A DNA stretch of 64,000 bases from Isochrysis galbana (Eukaryota > Haptophyta > Isochrysidales > Isochrysidaceae), in the NCBI GenBank assembly GCA_018136815.1, contig CM030933.1, positions 6,239,137 through 6,303,136 on the forward strand. The letters run 5' to 3'. Both the position numbers and the translations under genes were made by a program. Under the pieces are notes generated by a model, which saw nothing but the letters and a program-made list of their open reading frames with translations, had not been told where the DNA came from and did not search any database. How positions within the stretch are numbered: the stretch's first letter is position 1; each line of letters opens with the position of its first letter. Shown here in pieces: positions 44,178 to 55,045 of the stretch.

Positions 44178-44527
44178 AGGGTGCAACCTCAGGTTTGGTT
44201 GTTTTTTCGGTAAGTGCCCAGTTCTACTTGCAGGACCCCCTCATTAAACATTAAAGTACAAACAAAAGTGCAGGTTTCAGATGGTAATTTGACGAGCCGG
44301 CGGCCGGGGGTGACAAGAAAACAAGACCTCGGGTTGCATTCTTCAACTCGGGCAGCGGGCATGGTTGCATTCTTCAACAAGTACGGGACGATCGTCCAAG
44401 TTGAGGCGCAAAAATAACGGGAGGAGTGTCCAAGTTAAGGGCTAAGTTAGGAGTCAATAGCAATAGAAATTATACACCTAAATAGACGGGAGGGGTCTGA
44501 CAAAAAAAGGGAACCTCGAGTTGCACC
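44178..44527. mobile_element. Non-autonomous element with GGTGCAAC ends
   Basis: Begins GGTGCAACCTCAGGTTTGG with a T run and ends AAAAAAAGGGAACCTCGAGTTGCACC. The ends are imperfect inverted repeats of about 30 bp and correspond to those of the palindrome at 38028 in the opposite orientation. Inside is no ORF of note. A further half-copy (ACCTCGGGTTGCATTCTTCAA) lies at 44323-44345. Confidence 0.5.
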
Positions 44528-44935
44528 AAATCAGCCTCCTCTGCCCCCTGAGCTGACCTCCAGGAGCCTCCCGGGGTCGCCAGAGGGCAGCTGGAGGCCT
44601 GCCGCAGGCGCGCCATCGCGCGTGCCGCAGGAGAGGGGATAGAGAGCGCGGAGAAGGGGGTGGGCGGAGCGAGAGCTCCGCCCACCGAAAATTTGGTAAG
44701 TTCCGCTCCTGTTTACAGGATAAGTCGGGGCTGAGACCGCCGCCCACTCGGAGACACAGGAGGAAGGGGGGGAATGATCACCGGGGGGGGCGCGGGCCAC
44801 CGGACCATATCTAAGATCTAAGTAAGCCCTTCACCCCAATCCCCCTAGTAGTGTACAGGGGGAGCCGCCAGATGGCGGGGGAAGAAGGGCCGGGGAAGTG
44901 GGGGTGTAGAAAGTATGCTACGTACTACGTGTAGT
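44528..44935. repeat. Repeat fragments
   Basis: 44535-44660 shares CTGCCCCCTGAGCTG with 46620. 44795-44930 is the inverted copy of 30275-30420. No gene. Confidence 0.5.
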
Positions 44936-45760
44936 AGGTAGTGGTTTCATGCGCCGCGAGTGCGGTAAGATTATTAAAAGGTTTTTTATCAAGGCTATTA
45001 TGTATTATATATAGACTTTGTAGGTTGTAGCATGTAGTAGTAGTAGTAGTAGTAGTAGTGCATTACATTACAAGAAAATTGCATTACTTAGACAAAAGGT
45101 AATCTGAGGGAGTGATTACTCCAGTCATAGGATAATCATATGCTAGAGCTCTAGGCTACTTTCATTTCTTGGTAATCAGCAGTTATCTCAGTATTGTAGG
45201 GGAGGCTTGTATAGGCTAGGGCGTTGTGCTTGGTAGCTGTAGTGTAGTTGAATTTCTTTACCTACGCATCTGCAGGGCCTTGTCACAGTAGATGGACGAC
45301 AACGAAGTAAACGGACGCACGGGGGGGGGGGGGGGTGGCATGCAATAAGTATGCGAGACATGCCCGCGGCAGTGACGAGGGTCAGAGATGTACTAGCTAG
45401 GCCAGCGAATGAGATCTAGTCGTGCAGCCTGAACCACCATGCGCAGCTCGCTGGTTTGCTCTATGGAAGAGGAAGTTGACTCGAGAGGAATGAACCAAAG
45501 CGGGTTTGCAATGCAGGAGGACCGCGTCATTACAATGGACGCAGTTTATGTGAAAAGAATACAATTGCTGCAGGTGCAGGCCATCATACGCCATGTTCCT
45601 CTGGCGCCATGGTTCTGCCACCTTTGCAAACTCCGTCTCACATCAGCTATCGGACCACAGTGGAGCACACCCGAACGAGCGACGAGAGTGCATTGAAGCA
45701 GTAAGGATGATTTGCTAGTATGCGCTGCAGCTGGGTCCAGATCCAAAGCTGTGGATCTAC
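44936..45760. other. Intergenic, 3' flank of the SS18-like gene
   Basis: A (GTA)n tract at 45040-45060 and a G run at 45320. No gene recognised. Confidence 0.4.
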
Positions 45761-46173
45761 TCACTCGCAATCAGACATCGCAGCGTTCGTCTGATTTTGT
45801 GCAGTCTCGCCTCCCGAGGCTCCTGCGTTGTCTGTGAGGGGAGAAGACGTGACACTGTCGGCCTGTGCCACAAACTGCGGTCTCAATCTAAGCGGAAGTA
45901 TTCCTGGCTGCTCGTCCGCGTGTATCACCAGGTGGACAAGGTTCTGCTGGAGCTGGAGTTGGTACTGCACACACTCGTGCAGCCGGCCAAGGTTCTGGTT
46001 CTGCTTGATCGCCTGGATGAGCAAATCATTCTCTTCAAGGTACTGTGGAGAAAAAGAGAGAAGAGGACACTGCTCGCTCGTCGCGCACACTACGCGCGCC
46101 GCCCGCTCGGTGCGTTGGGGCGATGGCTCACCTGCTCGACCTCGTGCGGGCGGAGCGGACGCGGCCTCGGCAT
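45761..46173 (-). CDS. SS18/GIF-type (SSXT domain) transcriptional coactivator
   Basis: Exons (minus): 46173-46132 and 46042-45761, giving 107 residues in phase 0. Almost the entire globular part is an SSXT domain: PHEVEQYLEENDLLIQAI, NQNLGRLHECVQYQLQLQQN and LVHLVIHADEQP. In animals this domain (SS18) joins the BAF chromatin-remodelling complex, and in plants (GIF/AN3) it partners GRF factors and SWI/SNF. After the domain only about 45 polar residues remain, without the long Q/G/Y/P-rich tail of animal SS18, so it is closer to plant GIF size or smaller. The downstream repeat at 46280 limits room for extra 5' exons. Confidence 0.8.
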
Positions 46174-46279
46174 CCTTCCCGCCAACCCCCCGCCTAAGCC
46201 TTTACTTACTACATAGCTAGTAGACGTACAATGGTACATAGTATGCAGTATTCTCTAGTTCTCTAGCCGTACTCTAGAG

Positions 46280-46700
46280 ATCTAGAGCGTGCCGTGACCG
46301 CTCCCGAGACCCAGGCGACCCTCGCCACTGCGCCCCACCCGGGACGCCCCACGCCGCCCGAGGCGCAAAGAGCCCTCTCAAAGCCCATTCAGCCAACCTC
46401 AGCCCCTGCCTGCTGGCAGGGGCTGAGCTGACATCACTCTGGCCCAGACCCTCGCCGAGCGCGCGCTGCGCGCCGCACGCACTCGCCTGCACTGGCCCTC
46501 GCTCGTACTGACCCCCACTCCACCACTGAGCCACAGACCACCTGAGCCGACAGGAAGGCACCCAGGGCCAGCGAGGCCAGCGAGGGAGAGGCAGGAGAGG
46601 CCAGGGGCACTGCCCCAGCCTCCACTGCCCCCTGAGCTGGCCCAGCTGGCCCTCTGGGGGGACCCGAGGGGCCCCTCAGAGGGGGGCCATGGCGCGCGCA
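46280..46700. repeat. Dispersed repeat, second copy
   Basis: The counterpart of 41800-42060, longer on both sides. The hairpin CCCCTGCCTGCTGGCAGGGG is perfect here (46405-46424). Confidence 0.6.
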
Positions 46701-46734
46701 GGCATCGCACGCCCGTAGGAGAACGAAGAGAACG

Positions 46735-47165
46735 ACGAAAAAAGCACGACAAAAAAAACGACACGATCTGACACACAAAAAGGTAATACTCACGCCTGTT
46801 TACGGTATGTTTTCAGGCCGACACCTCGAGCGACATGCGAAAGCCGCGAAAGCGCGGCGACACTTGAAAAAGACGCGAGAAGAAGGGGCCGAGACCCCCC
46901 AGGGGCACGAAGTGTCACGAGCAACAGGCGTTTACGTTTGTTTTGCCACAGGAACACCACACCAGCAGGTCTGCCCCAGCCCACCCCCTGCACTTGGCCC
47001 GTTGTAGTGCACGCGGCCCCCCCCCCCGATACCAAAGACAAAGGAATGAAGGGGGTAGTGTAAGGGAGTGAGTAAACTGGGGTATAGGCGATGTCGTTAG
47101 AGAGTACCGTGAGTACGTGGACCCGTATAGCTAGCATGAGTAGCCCGAATCTTCAGATGTTTTAT
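46735..47165 (+). mobile_element. 5'-truncated LINE, 3' UTR copy
   Basis: Second copy of the 3795-4275 element, ending GAATCTTCAGATGTTTTATTATTATC. No coding part retained. Confidence 0.65.
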
Positions 47166-47538
47166 TATTATCAAAGCCCATTCAGCCCATCCAATACTCC
47201 AATACACGCCCGCGCGAGCGCGAGCGCGCGGGGCGCGGGCGAGGGGTGGCGAGCACTGGCACTGGCCCAGATCGCGAGCTTGTCCCTATCGTCGTCTCCC
47301 GTGGAGACCAGGTAAAGTCGCCTCCAAAGGAGGTTGATCATCTCTCGCGCCTCAGGGTCGTCTAATACCTCTATCGGTATCGGTATCTTGGCTTCTATCT
47401 TCGTAGCCCGGCCGCGCGGCGGCCACGTCATGCGTGACGAGGAGGCCGCTGGAATTTTCATCGAGGGGGGGCACGCACTAGTAACCATGCATCCCCTTGC
47501 TCGCAGGAGCGCCCTCATGGTGAGCTCGGCCCGGTGTC
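47166..47538 (-). other. ORF fragment downstream of the orphan gene
   Basis: The minus frame 47518-47171 contains a normal-looking stretch (IPIPIEVLDDPEAREMINLL, WRRLYLVSTGDD) but then becomes alanine-rich low complexity. It could be a relic of a second gene of the same element as the orphan ORF. Confidence 0.25.
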
Positions 47539-48168
47539 CTAGGACCGAGCTTTTTTGTATTTGATGTTGCTGGGCCTTGTGGGTTCAATCTTTACGGGAG
47601 CTGAACCCGAACCGATAAGCGGCCTTTTGTTTTCAATCTTTACTTGGGAAGCTGAACCCGAATCGACACCTTCTAACAATTCTTGGAGGTGGGGAGTTAA
47701 TTCCGAATCGAAAGCTTTGATTGTACGAAGCAGATCATCACGACTCATATCGATGATTGTTTTCGCTGTGAATTTATTGCTCAAGAGAGTGTGTATCATA
47801 TAAACCAGTGTGAATGATTTATCAGCCTCGCAAATGGCATGTATGGTGTCTTTAATGTTCGTATTGTGCTTGAAATCGAATGAACTGAATAAGGACTTAC
47901 ATTCGAAAGTGTACGTCCACAAATTTGGGTTCGACTCAAGCAGCCTCCTCAGGGAGTTGTTGCTCCCCCCCGGGTTGACCCCAACCGGCGGCGGCGGACT
48001 GATGCTGTCCAATGCTTCCGCCATAACCTGCATGGCAGCAGATTTAGAAGTGCCATATGGCGGAAAGAGAGGTAAGATGAATTTTTTAAAGTTCTCGTCC
48101 ATTTTTTTTATGATCCATTGCAATCGCTTGCGTACTACATCATCAGCCGCCATTCCATTTATAGACAT
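47539..48168 (-). CDS. Orphan AT-richer protein with paired SUMO-type motifs
   Basis: A clean 209-residue ORF whose codons are far less GC-biased than the host genes. It is helical in the first 60 residues (VRKRLQWIIKKMDENFKKF), then has a proline patch and a helical domain of about 110 residues (LWTYTFECKSLFSSFDF, DTIHAICEADKSFTLVYMIH). The tail carries VKIENKRPLIGSGSAP and then VKIEPTRP, i.e. the same V-K-I-E-x-x-R-P motif twice. V-K-x-E is the SUMO consensus. A TATTTAAG lies about 40 bp upstream of the ATG (minus strand). No family recognised. Likely horizontally acquired or borne on a mobile element. Confidence 0.5.
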   Translation of the reverse strand: MSINGMAADDVVRKRLQWIIKKMDENFKKFILPLFPPYGTSKSAAMQVMAEALDSISPPPPVGVNPGGSNNSLRRLLESNPNLWTYTFECKSLFSSFDFKHNTNIKDTIHAICEADKSFTLVYMIHTLLSNKFTAKTIIDMSRDDLLRTIKAFDSELTPHLQELLEGVDSGSASQVKIENKRPLIGSGSAPVKIEPTRPSNIKYKKARS

Positions 48169-48429
48169 GGTTGAGCACTGTGAGGTGGGTGCCTTTGCTT
48201 AAATACTAGACGATTTTTTTGGTACCGGCGCATCGCGTATTTGGAAACGAGGGGTACCAAATGAAGGCAAACGACCTGGCCACATTGTGGCTTGGCACTC
48301 ACACACAGAGATGCACCGGGAGCTGACGCGCACACTGGGAACACAAGACACAAGCAACGAGCAACCCAGGCACATACAACCGAAAAAAAATCTGACATCG
48401 GAGAACTGAGAACTGAGAAGATCCTAGGC

Positions 48430-48652
48430 ACATACAACCAAAAACAATTTCAACTGAACACCAACAGGCCTGCCCGGAACCCGCAATCTGACCCGGGCCC
48501 ATGGTAGCGCACCTGGGCCGCACCCCTGATACCAAAGACAAAGGAATGATGGGGGGAAGGGAAAGAGGTGGAGGGAAGGGAAGCGAAGGGTGGACGATGT
48601 CGAGGTAGATAGGGGGGTACCCTAGTATAGTATGTGTGTAGCCCGGAATCAA
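48430..48652 (+). mobile_element. LINE 3' UTR joined directly to another LINE
   Basis: AACAGGCCTGCCCGGAACCCGC, GGTAGCGCACC, CCAAAGACAAAGGAATGA and GTGTAGCCCGGAATC match 49935-50130. The terminal TTCAGATGTTTT is missing and the sequence passes straight into the next LINE's 5' hairpin. Confidence 0.7.
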
Positions 48653-48670
48653 CTATCGTTAAAACGATAG
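48653..48670 (+). promoter_or_regulatory. Hairpin at LINE 5' end (copy 2)
   Basis: CTATCGTTAAAACGATAG, an 8-bp stem with AA loop, four bases (GGTC) before the ATG at 48675. Compared with the 31532 copy, two stem base pairs differ and both are compensated (A-T to G-C and G-C to T-A). Confidence 0.65.
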
Positions 48671-49195
48671 GGTCATGGAGCGCGCGCCGCCGCCCGCTCT
48701 CGCTGCCGCTGCCCTCGCCGCGATGGACGAAGAACTCATAGACACGCCGCTGTCGCCGAAGCGACCGCGCCAGGACGACCCTCCCAGCCAGGTGGGCACA
48801 GGAGCCGGCAAGCCACGCCCGCGCATTGCCACGAACGCCAAGAACAAAGCTGCCATGCTGGCAGCAGACAGCAAGCAACACACCTACAGCACAACCCACA
48901 GCCACACCACCCACACCGCACCAGAGGGACGCTCCAACAAGGGAGGCCTCCGGGCCCGGCCCTTACACAGCCGCGATACAGGAGCTTGGAAGAGTCTTCA
49001 GAAACTGAACGTTGCTCAGAATAACTTTGGTGTCCAAGGCAGTTGTACCTTTTTTGACGCACTCGCAGCCGGACTCTTACCGAATCTCACCGATCTCAAC
49101 TTCGGTATCCCACCATAAAACATGTTCAGGCGTCCCTCATACTACCGACACCCGACAACACGTGGGAGCACCTAGCCACAATATATACATCCCCG

Positions 49196-49816
49196 ATGAT
49201 GACGGCGAGAGATACACACCTCCACTTCAAGCACCTAACCCACAGAAGGATAGGCACATACAACCGGTTCGCGGATAGGGACAAAACCTGCCGCATGTGC
49301 AAAGCGTCTAACGAATCTTCCACCCACTTGGGAGAATGCCCGAGGGTAGTCAAGATTTTCGAAACGCTCGACAAACTGGCAAGGTACACTCCCCGAAGTG
49401 GTAGAAGCAGGGAAGAGGTAATCATAGATAACCTTTTCATGCACCCCGGGGGGGAAACACCGCGATCGCTCACCATACTCTACACTCTAGCGTGGAGATA
49501 TATTTTGACAGACTTTTACAGGATACACTACGATGGCATTGAATTCTCGGAGGAATCAGTGTTGATAAGAACGATAGATAGGTACACGACGCTAAGCAAG
49601 GCACTACTTTTTGCGAGTACAACAGACTCGGCTAGGACCGCCCAAGCAGGCATGGGCAGACAGCCGAAGAAAAGGATCGACATGAACGATGTATACCCTA
49701 TATTCACACTAGGTGCAAGAGGTAAGCTAGAACCAAGTCTAGAGTTACAAGCCCTGACCACCACGTTGGGGGTGGCATATATAACTGCCGAGAGACCCGA
49801 ACCAGAACAAGACTGA
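49196..49816 (+). pseudogene. LINE polyprotein C-terminus with CCHC knuckle
   Basis: A 206-codon frame contains CRMCKASNESSTHLGECP (C-x2-C-x8-H-x3-C, about residues 38-53), the zinc knuckle that ends many LINE ORF2 proteins. After it come helices typical of the C-terminal region. The only start is an internal ATG. The catalytic RT core is not present, so this cannot be an active retrotransposase. Confidence 0.65.
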
Positions 49817-50169
49817 GACGAGATACACCTCGACGGGACATAAATCCACCGAAACGCGATAGCGGCCAGCAAGGGCGAGAAAGAGACGAGCACGCCCGCG
49901 ACCCAACAGACACACAACGACAACTAACCAATAACAGGCCTGCCCGGAACCCGCGCTCTGAACCAGGCTCGTGGTAGCGCACCCGAGCCGAACCCCGGAT
50001 ACCGAAGACAAAGGAATGAAGGGGAGAAGGGGAGGAGGTGGAGGAAAGGGAAATTAAGGGCGGTGGTATCAGGGATGGGGAAGTACCCTAGGTTAGTAGG
50101 TGTGTAGCCCAGAATCTTCAGATGTTTTTTTTTTTGTGTAGCCCGGAATCTTCAGATGTTTTTTTTCGA

Positions 50170-50280
50170 CGAATATTTTCGTGGTGGCAGGTGGCCCTTC
50201 CTGGAGGTTTTTATTGGGCATCGCGCCACGGTCAAAAAATGCAACCCAACCCTTACTAGCTAGTAGTTAAAAAGCCCTGT
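50170..50280. repeat. Copy of the 54.6-55.8 kb transposon end
   Basis: GAATATTTTCGTGGTGGCAGG, GGTTTTTATTGGGCATCGCG, CCACGGTCAAAAAATGCA and TACTAGCTAGTAG match 55655-55770. The outer GACCGCCCTA is missing. The copy begins exactly at the duplicated LINE tail, so the LINE probably inserted into it. Confidence 0.7.
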
Positions 50281-50461
50281 GAGTATTGTGGAGTACGAAG
50301 AGTAGAAATAGAAAGCAATATTCGGGGACTGATGCAGCATTGCGCCGGGTAGAGGGAGAGGGAGAGGGAGAGAGCGAGCGAGGTGGGGGTGGGGGGAGAG
50401 GGAGAGAGGACAGGGAGCGAGGTAAGAGTCGAGAGAGCGCATCGTGCGGGAGAGGGGATTG
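50281..50461. other. GA-rich 5' region of the helicase gene
   Basis: GAGAGGGAGAG tracts directly upstream of the start, as at other genes here. Confidence 0.4.
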
Positions 50462-53323
50462 ATGGTTCAGAGCAGCCGGCGCGTGTGCACTTTATGTGTG
50501 TTGCTGAGCGTCCAACAGCCGAGCATCGCTCTCATCTCTCTGCCACCGCATGGGAGTCGAGCTTGTGCACCGCAGATGCTCGCCTCACCGACCGGCCGCC
50601 GTGCAGGGAAGCCGCCGCGTCGGTCGCCCCGGCCAGCAGTGGGAGGAGATGAGCCACGGTGGAACCACAAGAACCTACGTGGGCCTGAGCCGACAGAACC
50701 TGGGTCGCTCAGCTCTCGTAGCCGCGGCCGCTCGCGCTCGGCCAAACGTGAGGCGTACTACGCGCAGCTGTCGTCGTACTCGGCCCACTTCTCATCGCTT
50801 CTCAGGAGCGAGTGGCAGGCAGAGCAGGATACACTCCGGAACCAGATCCAGAATTGGCCAATTCCAAAGCTGCGGAAGGCAGGGTTGCTGCTCGATAGGC
50901 TGTGTGTGAGGCATATTGGCGAGCTCTATGGGTCTCCGGTGATTCGGCTCTCGCTCCGCCCATCATATCCTACGCAATCCTCCGGCGAACGTTCGGCAAA
51001 CAGACAGCTGCCCGTCACACCAAACTTGCCGTACCACACCTTTAGAATAGGAGACGCGGTGACCCTTTGCACTGGTGACGCTCCAATTCTCTTGGGAATG
51101 GATCCGTCCGACGCAGAAAGCAAGGCGCCTGTCTGCGTGGATGATGATGCACTGCCAGGGGTCCTATTGCAGCACACCTCGTCTAATGTACTAGTTGTGG
51201 TGGGACAGGTACCAAAGGATCGTCTGGATCGGTTGCGCTCCGCCGATCGTCTCTGCCTTTGTCGTGGTGCCTCGGCAGTACCCTTTGAGCGCTCTCAACT
51301 CGCTCTGGACTCACTAACCGATCCAGCGTTGCCGGCTGAATCTATACACCCTGACCTTCGCCAACTTGTTGTATGCCAAACAAAGCTACAGCCGCCTTTC
51401 AGAGTAGACATGCGCCACGGAGCTCCTTTGCAAGCCTCAGCCTATAACAATCGCGTGCTGCCTGAGGTGATTGCGGTTGCGCGAGGTCGGCCAAGCTACC
51501 TACCAGGGAATGGAGGGAAAAGGTTGGTCAGAGACGCCTTAGCGGCGATGGCGGCAGCCTCTAATGGACCGCTTCTGAACCCCTCGCAAGCTGGAACCGT
51601 GGCCGCGGCACTGCAACGGCGGCTCACCCTCATCCAAGGTCCACCGGGGACAGGAAAGACAAGAACGGCCTGCCATATCCTCGCGGCATGCGCAACACTC
51701 CGTCACCAGGCTAGGAGCCAGCAAGTCGTTGCTAAGGATACCGGAAGAGAGCAAGGTGGTAAGATTGATGCTAGCGGCGACTTGTCCACGCATGCTTCCC
51801 AACCAAGCAGATGGGCCTCTGCCGGCTCGGGAGTGCTGGCAGTTGCCTCGTCCAACGTCGCGGCCGATGAACTTCTAGCTGGTTTGCGGGAGTTGGGCGT
51901 CGCTGCCGTTCGCATTGGACAGCCAGCGAGCATCGAGGAGAAGTGTCGCGCGTGGAGCCTCGATGCCTTGATATCCCAGGATGCCTATGTTCGCGAGGCT
52001 CGAACCGCACTCGCCTCGGCGCAGGCAGCACGAGACAATTCATGTGTCGCAAAGCAGTTTGCACGAGTCCAAGCGGCCGAGGCAGCTGCAGGGCGCCGTG
52101 CATTGTTGCAAGCTCCTGTAGTGGTGAGCACTTGCGTCGGCTCGGGACGGCTCGCTGAGCTGTTGGCGCAACCTGCGGCTGCCGGCCGTCCCGAGACAAA
52201 TGCACGGAGTTGCCATTTTCGCACGGTGCTCTTGGATGAGGCCTCACAGGCAGTTGAGCCGACGAGCTTGATCGGCGCTCTCTTCGGGTGTGAGCAACTC
52301 ATCCTCGTGGGGGACCCATTCCAACTGCCGCCGACCGTTGTCTCGAGTGACGCCGTTCAGGGCGGGCTCGGACTGACGCTTTTCGAGAGGCTGGCAGATG
52401 CCGGCATCGAACCGTTGCTGCTAAATGAGCAGTACCGAATGCATCCGGCTATCGCCGAGTTTCCAAGCCGTGAATTCTACAACCGCAAGCTCCGGACGGC
52501 GGTTACTGTTGAGGAGAGGCCAGTACCCGCTGGCTTCCCGTGGCCTCGGCCCGAGATCCCGATTGCCTTCACCTCAGTGGAGGGGACCGAGCGGCGCGAG
52601 GCCACAGATGAAGGAGCGTCGATATCCAACGAGTTGGAAGCGGATGCGATCGTGCGCGCTGTGCACGGCTTGCTCGAGGCTGGCGAATCTCCATCCGGCA
52701 TTGGCATCATCGCTCCGTATGCAGCTCAAGTACGCGCCCCCCTCCTAATGCATGTGCTTTGAGCCGTCGGCAACGGGACGGGTCTGCATGCCAATCACGG
52801 TTATATGATTATGTTGCATGCTGCCACTAGGATGAGCTAAGCAGTGTAGTCTCAACACGGATTACACTAGCTGCGATGCTGTTCAGCATCCCGTATCCCA
52901 TTCTCCGGCATGCTTAGCCCAGTCAGGGTATTCTCCCACTCCAATCTTCCCTCATAGGTCCGCCTGATCGAGCGAGAGCTTGCCCGACGGCTCCCAAAGC
53001 ACCTCAAAGCAGACTCCATTCACGTTAGTTCTGTCGACGGCTTCCAAGGGCGCGAGCGCGACGTCATTTTAATATCAGCAGTCCGTTCGAACGCCGAGAA
53101 GTCTCTTGGTTTCGTAGCCGACTTTCGACGGCTCAACGTTGCCATAACGCGGGCGCGACGCGGCTTGCTCATTTTTGGAAATCCGGAAACACTAGGCGCA
53201 GATCTCATTTGGCGAAAGTACCTCAAGTGGTTGAAGGCGAGTGGCGTGGTCGTCGGCGCAGATGCCTCATCAAGCTCACGGGCAGTCGCAATAGGGATTG
53301 GTACTACCTCCACAATCGTGTGA
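50462..53323 (+). CDS. SF1 helicase of the UPF1/IGHMBP2/SEN1 type, two exons
   Basis: Exons 50462-52729 and 52958-53323 join in phase 0 to 877 residues. Walker A GPPGTGKT at 393-400, motif II LLDEASQA (592-595 DEAS), VGDPFQLPPT near 617, NEQYRMHPAI near 655, VDGFQGRERD near 782 and RRLNVAITRARR near 815 are all intact. The region 150-260 contains the small beta-barrel sequence found before the RecA domains in IGHMBP2 (IGDAVTLCTGD, NVLVVVGQVP). No R3H or AN1 finger follows, so it is a short family member. Predicted ATP-dependent 5'-3' RNA/DNA helicase; cellular role (RNA decay, tRNA or translation, DNA) is not decidable. The N-terminal 90 residues are serine/arginine-rich and not conserved. 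A start at the second in-frame ATG (50576) is possible. Confidence 0.85.
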
Positions 53324-53679
53324 ATGTGCGACTATTACATGCCTCACAGGGGCACCGGTCGATTGGTTCGTCTCATAGGCCCGTGAGTTGCCAGAGATCT
53401 TGATTTGGGCTTCGGAGACCTCGTCACAGCTAAGGATACCATGCCAACCCTAGAAGGTGAACGTGACGTGTCATTTACCTCTTCGAATGACCACACCTAC
53501 TTATGGAATCCCATATTGCCTGTCTCAAGCACCTTGCTTCGCCTTGGCTACGTATACGTATAGTTCTTGCGTCTACGTATTCTTGCTTTCTGAGTTTGCT
53601 TGCTTGTGTATTGTGTAATGCACATAACCGTTGGAGCTGTTGTGCAATAAACCAACTAGAACTAGGGCCACTTCTTGAG
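53324..53679. other. 3' flank of the helicase gene
   Basis: Contains TGCAATAAACC at 53644, a possible polyadenylation signal. No gene. Confidence 0.35.
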
Positions 53680-54240
53680 TAAGCTCTCTTACTTTTTGCT
53701 CGAGCCCGGTCTCCTAGACAAACTGAAATTCGGCGAGAACTTTCGGAGATACGCAAAGACACTTACGAACACGGATGCCAAACCCATCAGGTACATAAAA
53801 AGCAATAATGGAGGCAGAAGCTTCCCATTCAACATCAGGGATGCCCGCTATCGCCCTCGGCTTCTCTCCTAACGGCAGAAGCCCTAACTAGGGCAATAAA
53901 CGAACCCGACAACATAGAAGGTATAATTATGAACGGAGCTGAGCTCAAGATCAGCCGCCAATTCGCGGACGACACCCAGCTGCTGGCGGCTGGCGGCCGA
54001 CTATGATAGCCTGGCACGCTCCTTTGACTGGGCCGGGTAAATAGATACGCGGCCGCCTCGTGTGGCATACCAAACGACCGTAAGTTCGAAGGACTGCGGA
54101 TGGGATCCTTGAAGAGGAAACGCCCGCCTCCCGAACTTCGGAAATACGAATGGCTGAAAAGCAGCGCACACGCGACCGCATCTATCTTAGGAGTCCCGCT
54201 AGGCGGGGGCCTCAAGCCTCAAGCTCAAGCCCCCAAAAGT
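53680..54240 (+). pseudogene. LINE reverse transcriptase fragment with FADD box
   Basis: On the plus strand, in two frames joined by a frameshift near 53835: KLKFGENFRRYAKTL, then QGCPLSPSASLLTAEALTRA, then IEGIIMNGAELKISRQFADD. QG-PLSP and FADD are RT blocks 4 and 5. Further stops follow, with FEGLRMGSLKR and SILGVPLGGG downstream. Inactive remnant, of the palm part that the 2.7-kb copy lacks. Confidence 0.75.
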
Positions 54241-54276
54241 TTTAAAATGAGGGAAAACTCAGTATATATATATTTT

Positions 54277-55045
54277 CGATGCCGAGTTCGAGAGGGGGCG
54301 AATCCTGCGAGGGGCTGGTCGGGATGGTTGGGGTGGGGCCTCTGGTAGGCAGGGTAGCCGCGTGCCGCGTGCGCGCGCTGTGAGGAGCTGGGTGGGCTGC
54401 GCGGGCAATGACGCCAGAGGGTCAAGGTCAGGGGGCGGTCGGACTGTCGGCAGCCCGACACGGCGCTGCATCGGGCTGGAATCAAATGCCAAATGCAGCT
54501 TATTAGATATCAAGGAAGCGATCCCCCCGCGGGAGCGACCGCAAATTCTTAACCTTAACGGGTATAGCGCGTGAGCGCGCGTGATGGAGGTTGGTAGGGC
54601 GGTCAAACAGGGGCTTTTTAAACATAAGTAAGGGCCGGGCTGCATTTTTTGACCGTGGCGCGATGCCCACTAAAAAACCTCCCGGGGGGGCTACCTGACG
54701 CTACGAAAATCTTCGCCAAGAAATGGTGCGATCCGCCCCCCCTCTCTCCCCCTCCGTCACGCGCACTCACGCTCTACCCGTAAAGAATGGGCGGTCGCGC
54801 CCGCGGGGGGATCGGTTCCTTTATATCTAAGCTACATTCGGCATTTGATTCCCGCCCGATGCAGCGCCGTGTCGGGCTGCCGACAGTCCGACCACCCCCT
54901 GACCCACTGGCATCATTGCCCGCGCAGCCCACCCAGCACATCACAGCGCGCGCACGCGGCTACCCTTGCTACCAGAGGCCCTACCCCGACCATCCCGACC
55001 CGCCCCTCGCAGGATTCGCCCTCTCTCGAACTCGGCATCGAGAAC
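54277..55045. repeat. Inverted repeat, ~270-bp arms
   Basis: 54277-54560 and 54780-55045 are inverted copies at about 90% by eye (TTTCGATGCCGAGTTCGAGA, GGGTAGCCGCGTG, GGTCGGACTGTCGGCAGCCC, GATCCCCCCGCGGG). The right arm is inside the transposon at 54595, the left arm immediately outside it. Part of the arm is also present at 7640-7760. Confidence 0.85.

Larger units (their letters stand above)
48651..50165 (+). mobile_element. Internally deleted LINE with 5' and 3' ends
   Basis: Starts with the 5' hairpin and ORF start (MERAPPPALAAAAL, TPLSPKRPRQDD), runs to about 48870, then passes through unrelated frames to the C-terminal part of the LINE polyprotein (49196-49816) and the 3' UTR. Reverse transcriptase and endonuclease domains are missing, so it is a deletion derivative. 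The 3' end GTGTAGCCCAGAATCTTCAGATG plus T11 is followed by a second copy of the same 29-bp tail (50137-50166). Confidence 0.7.
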
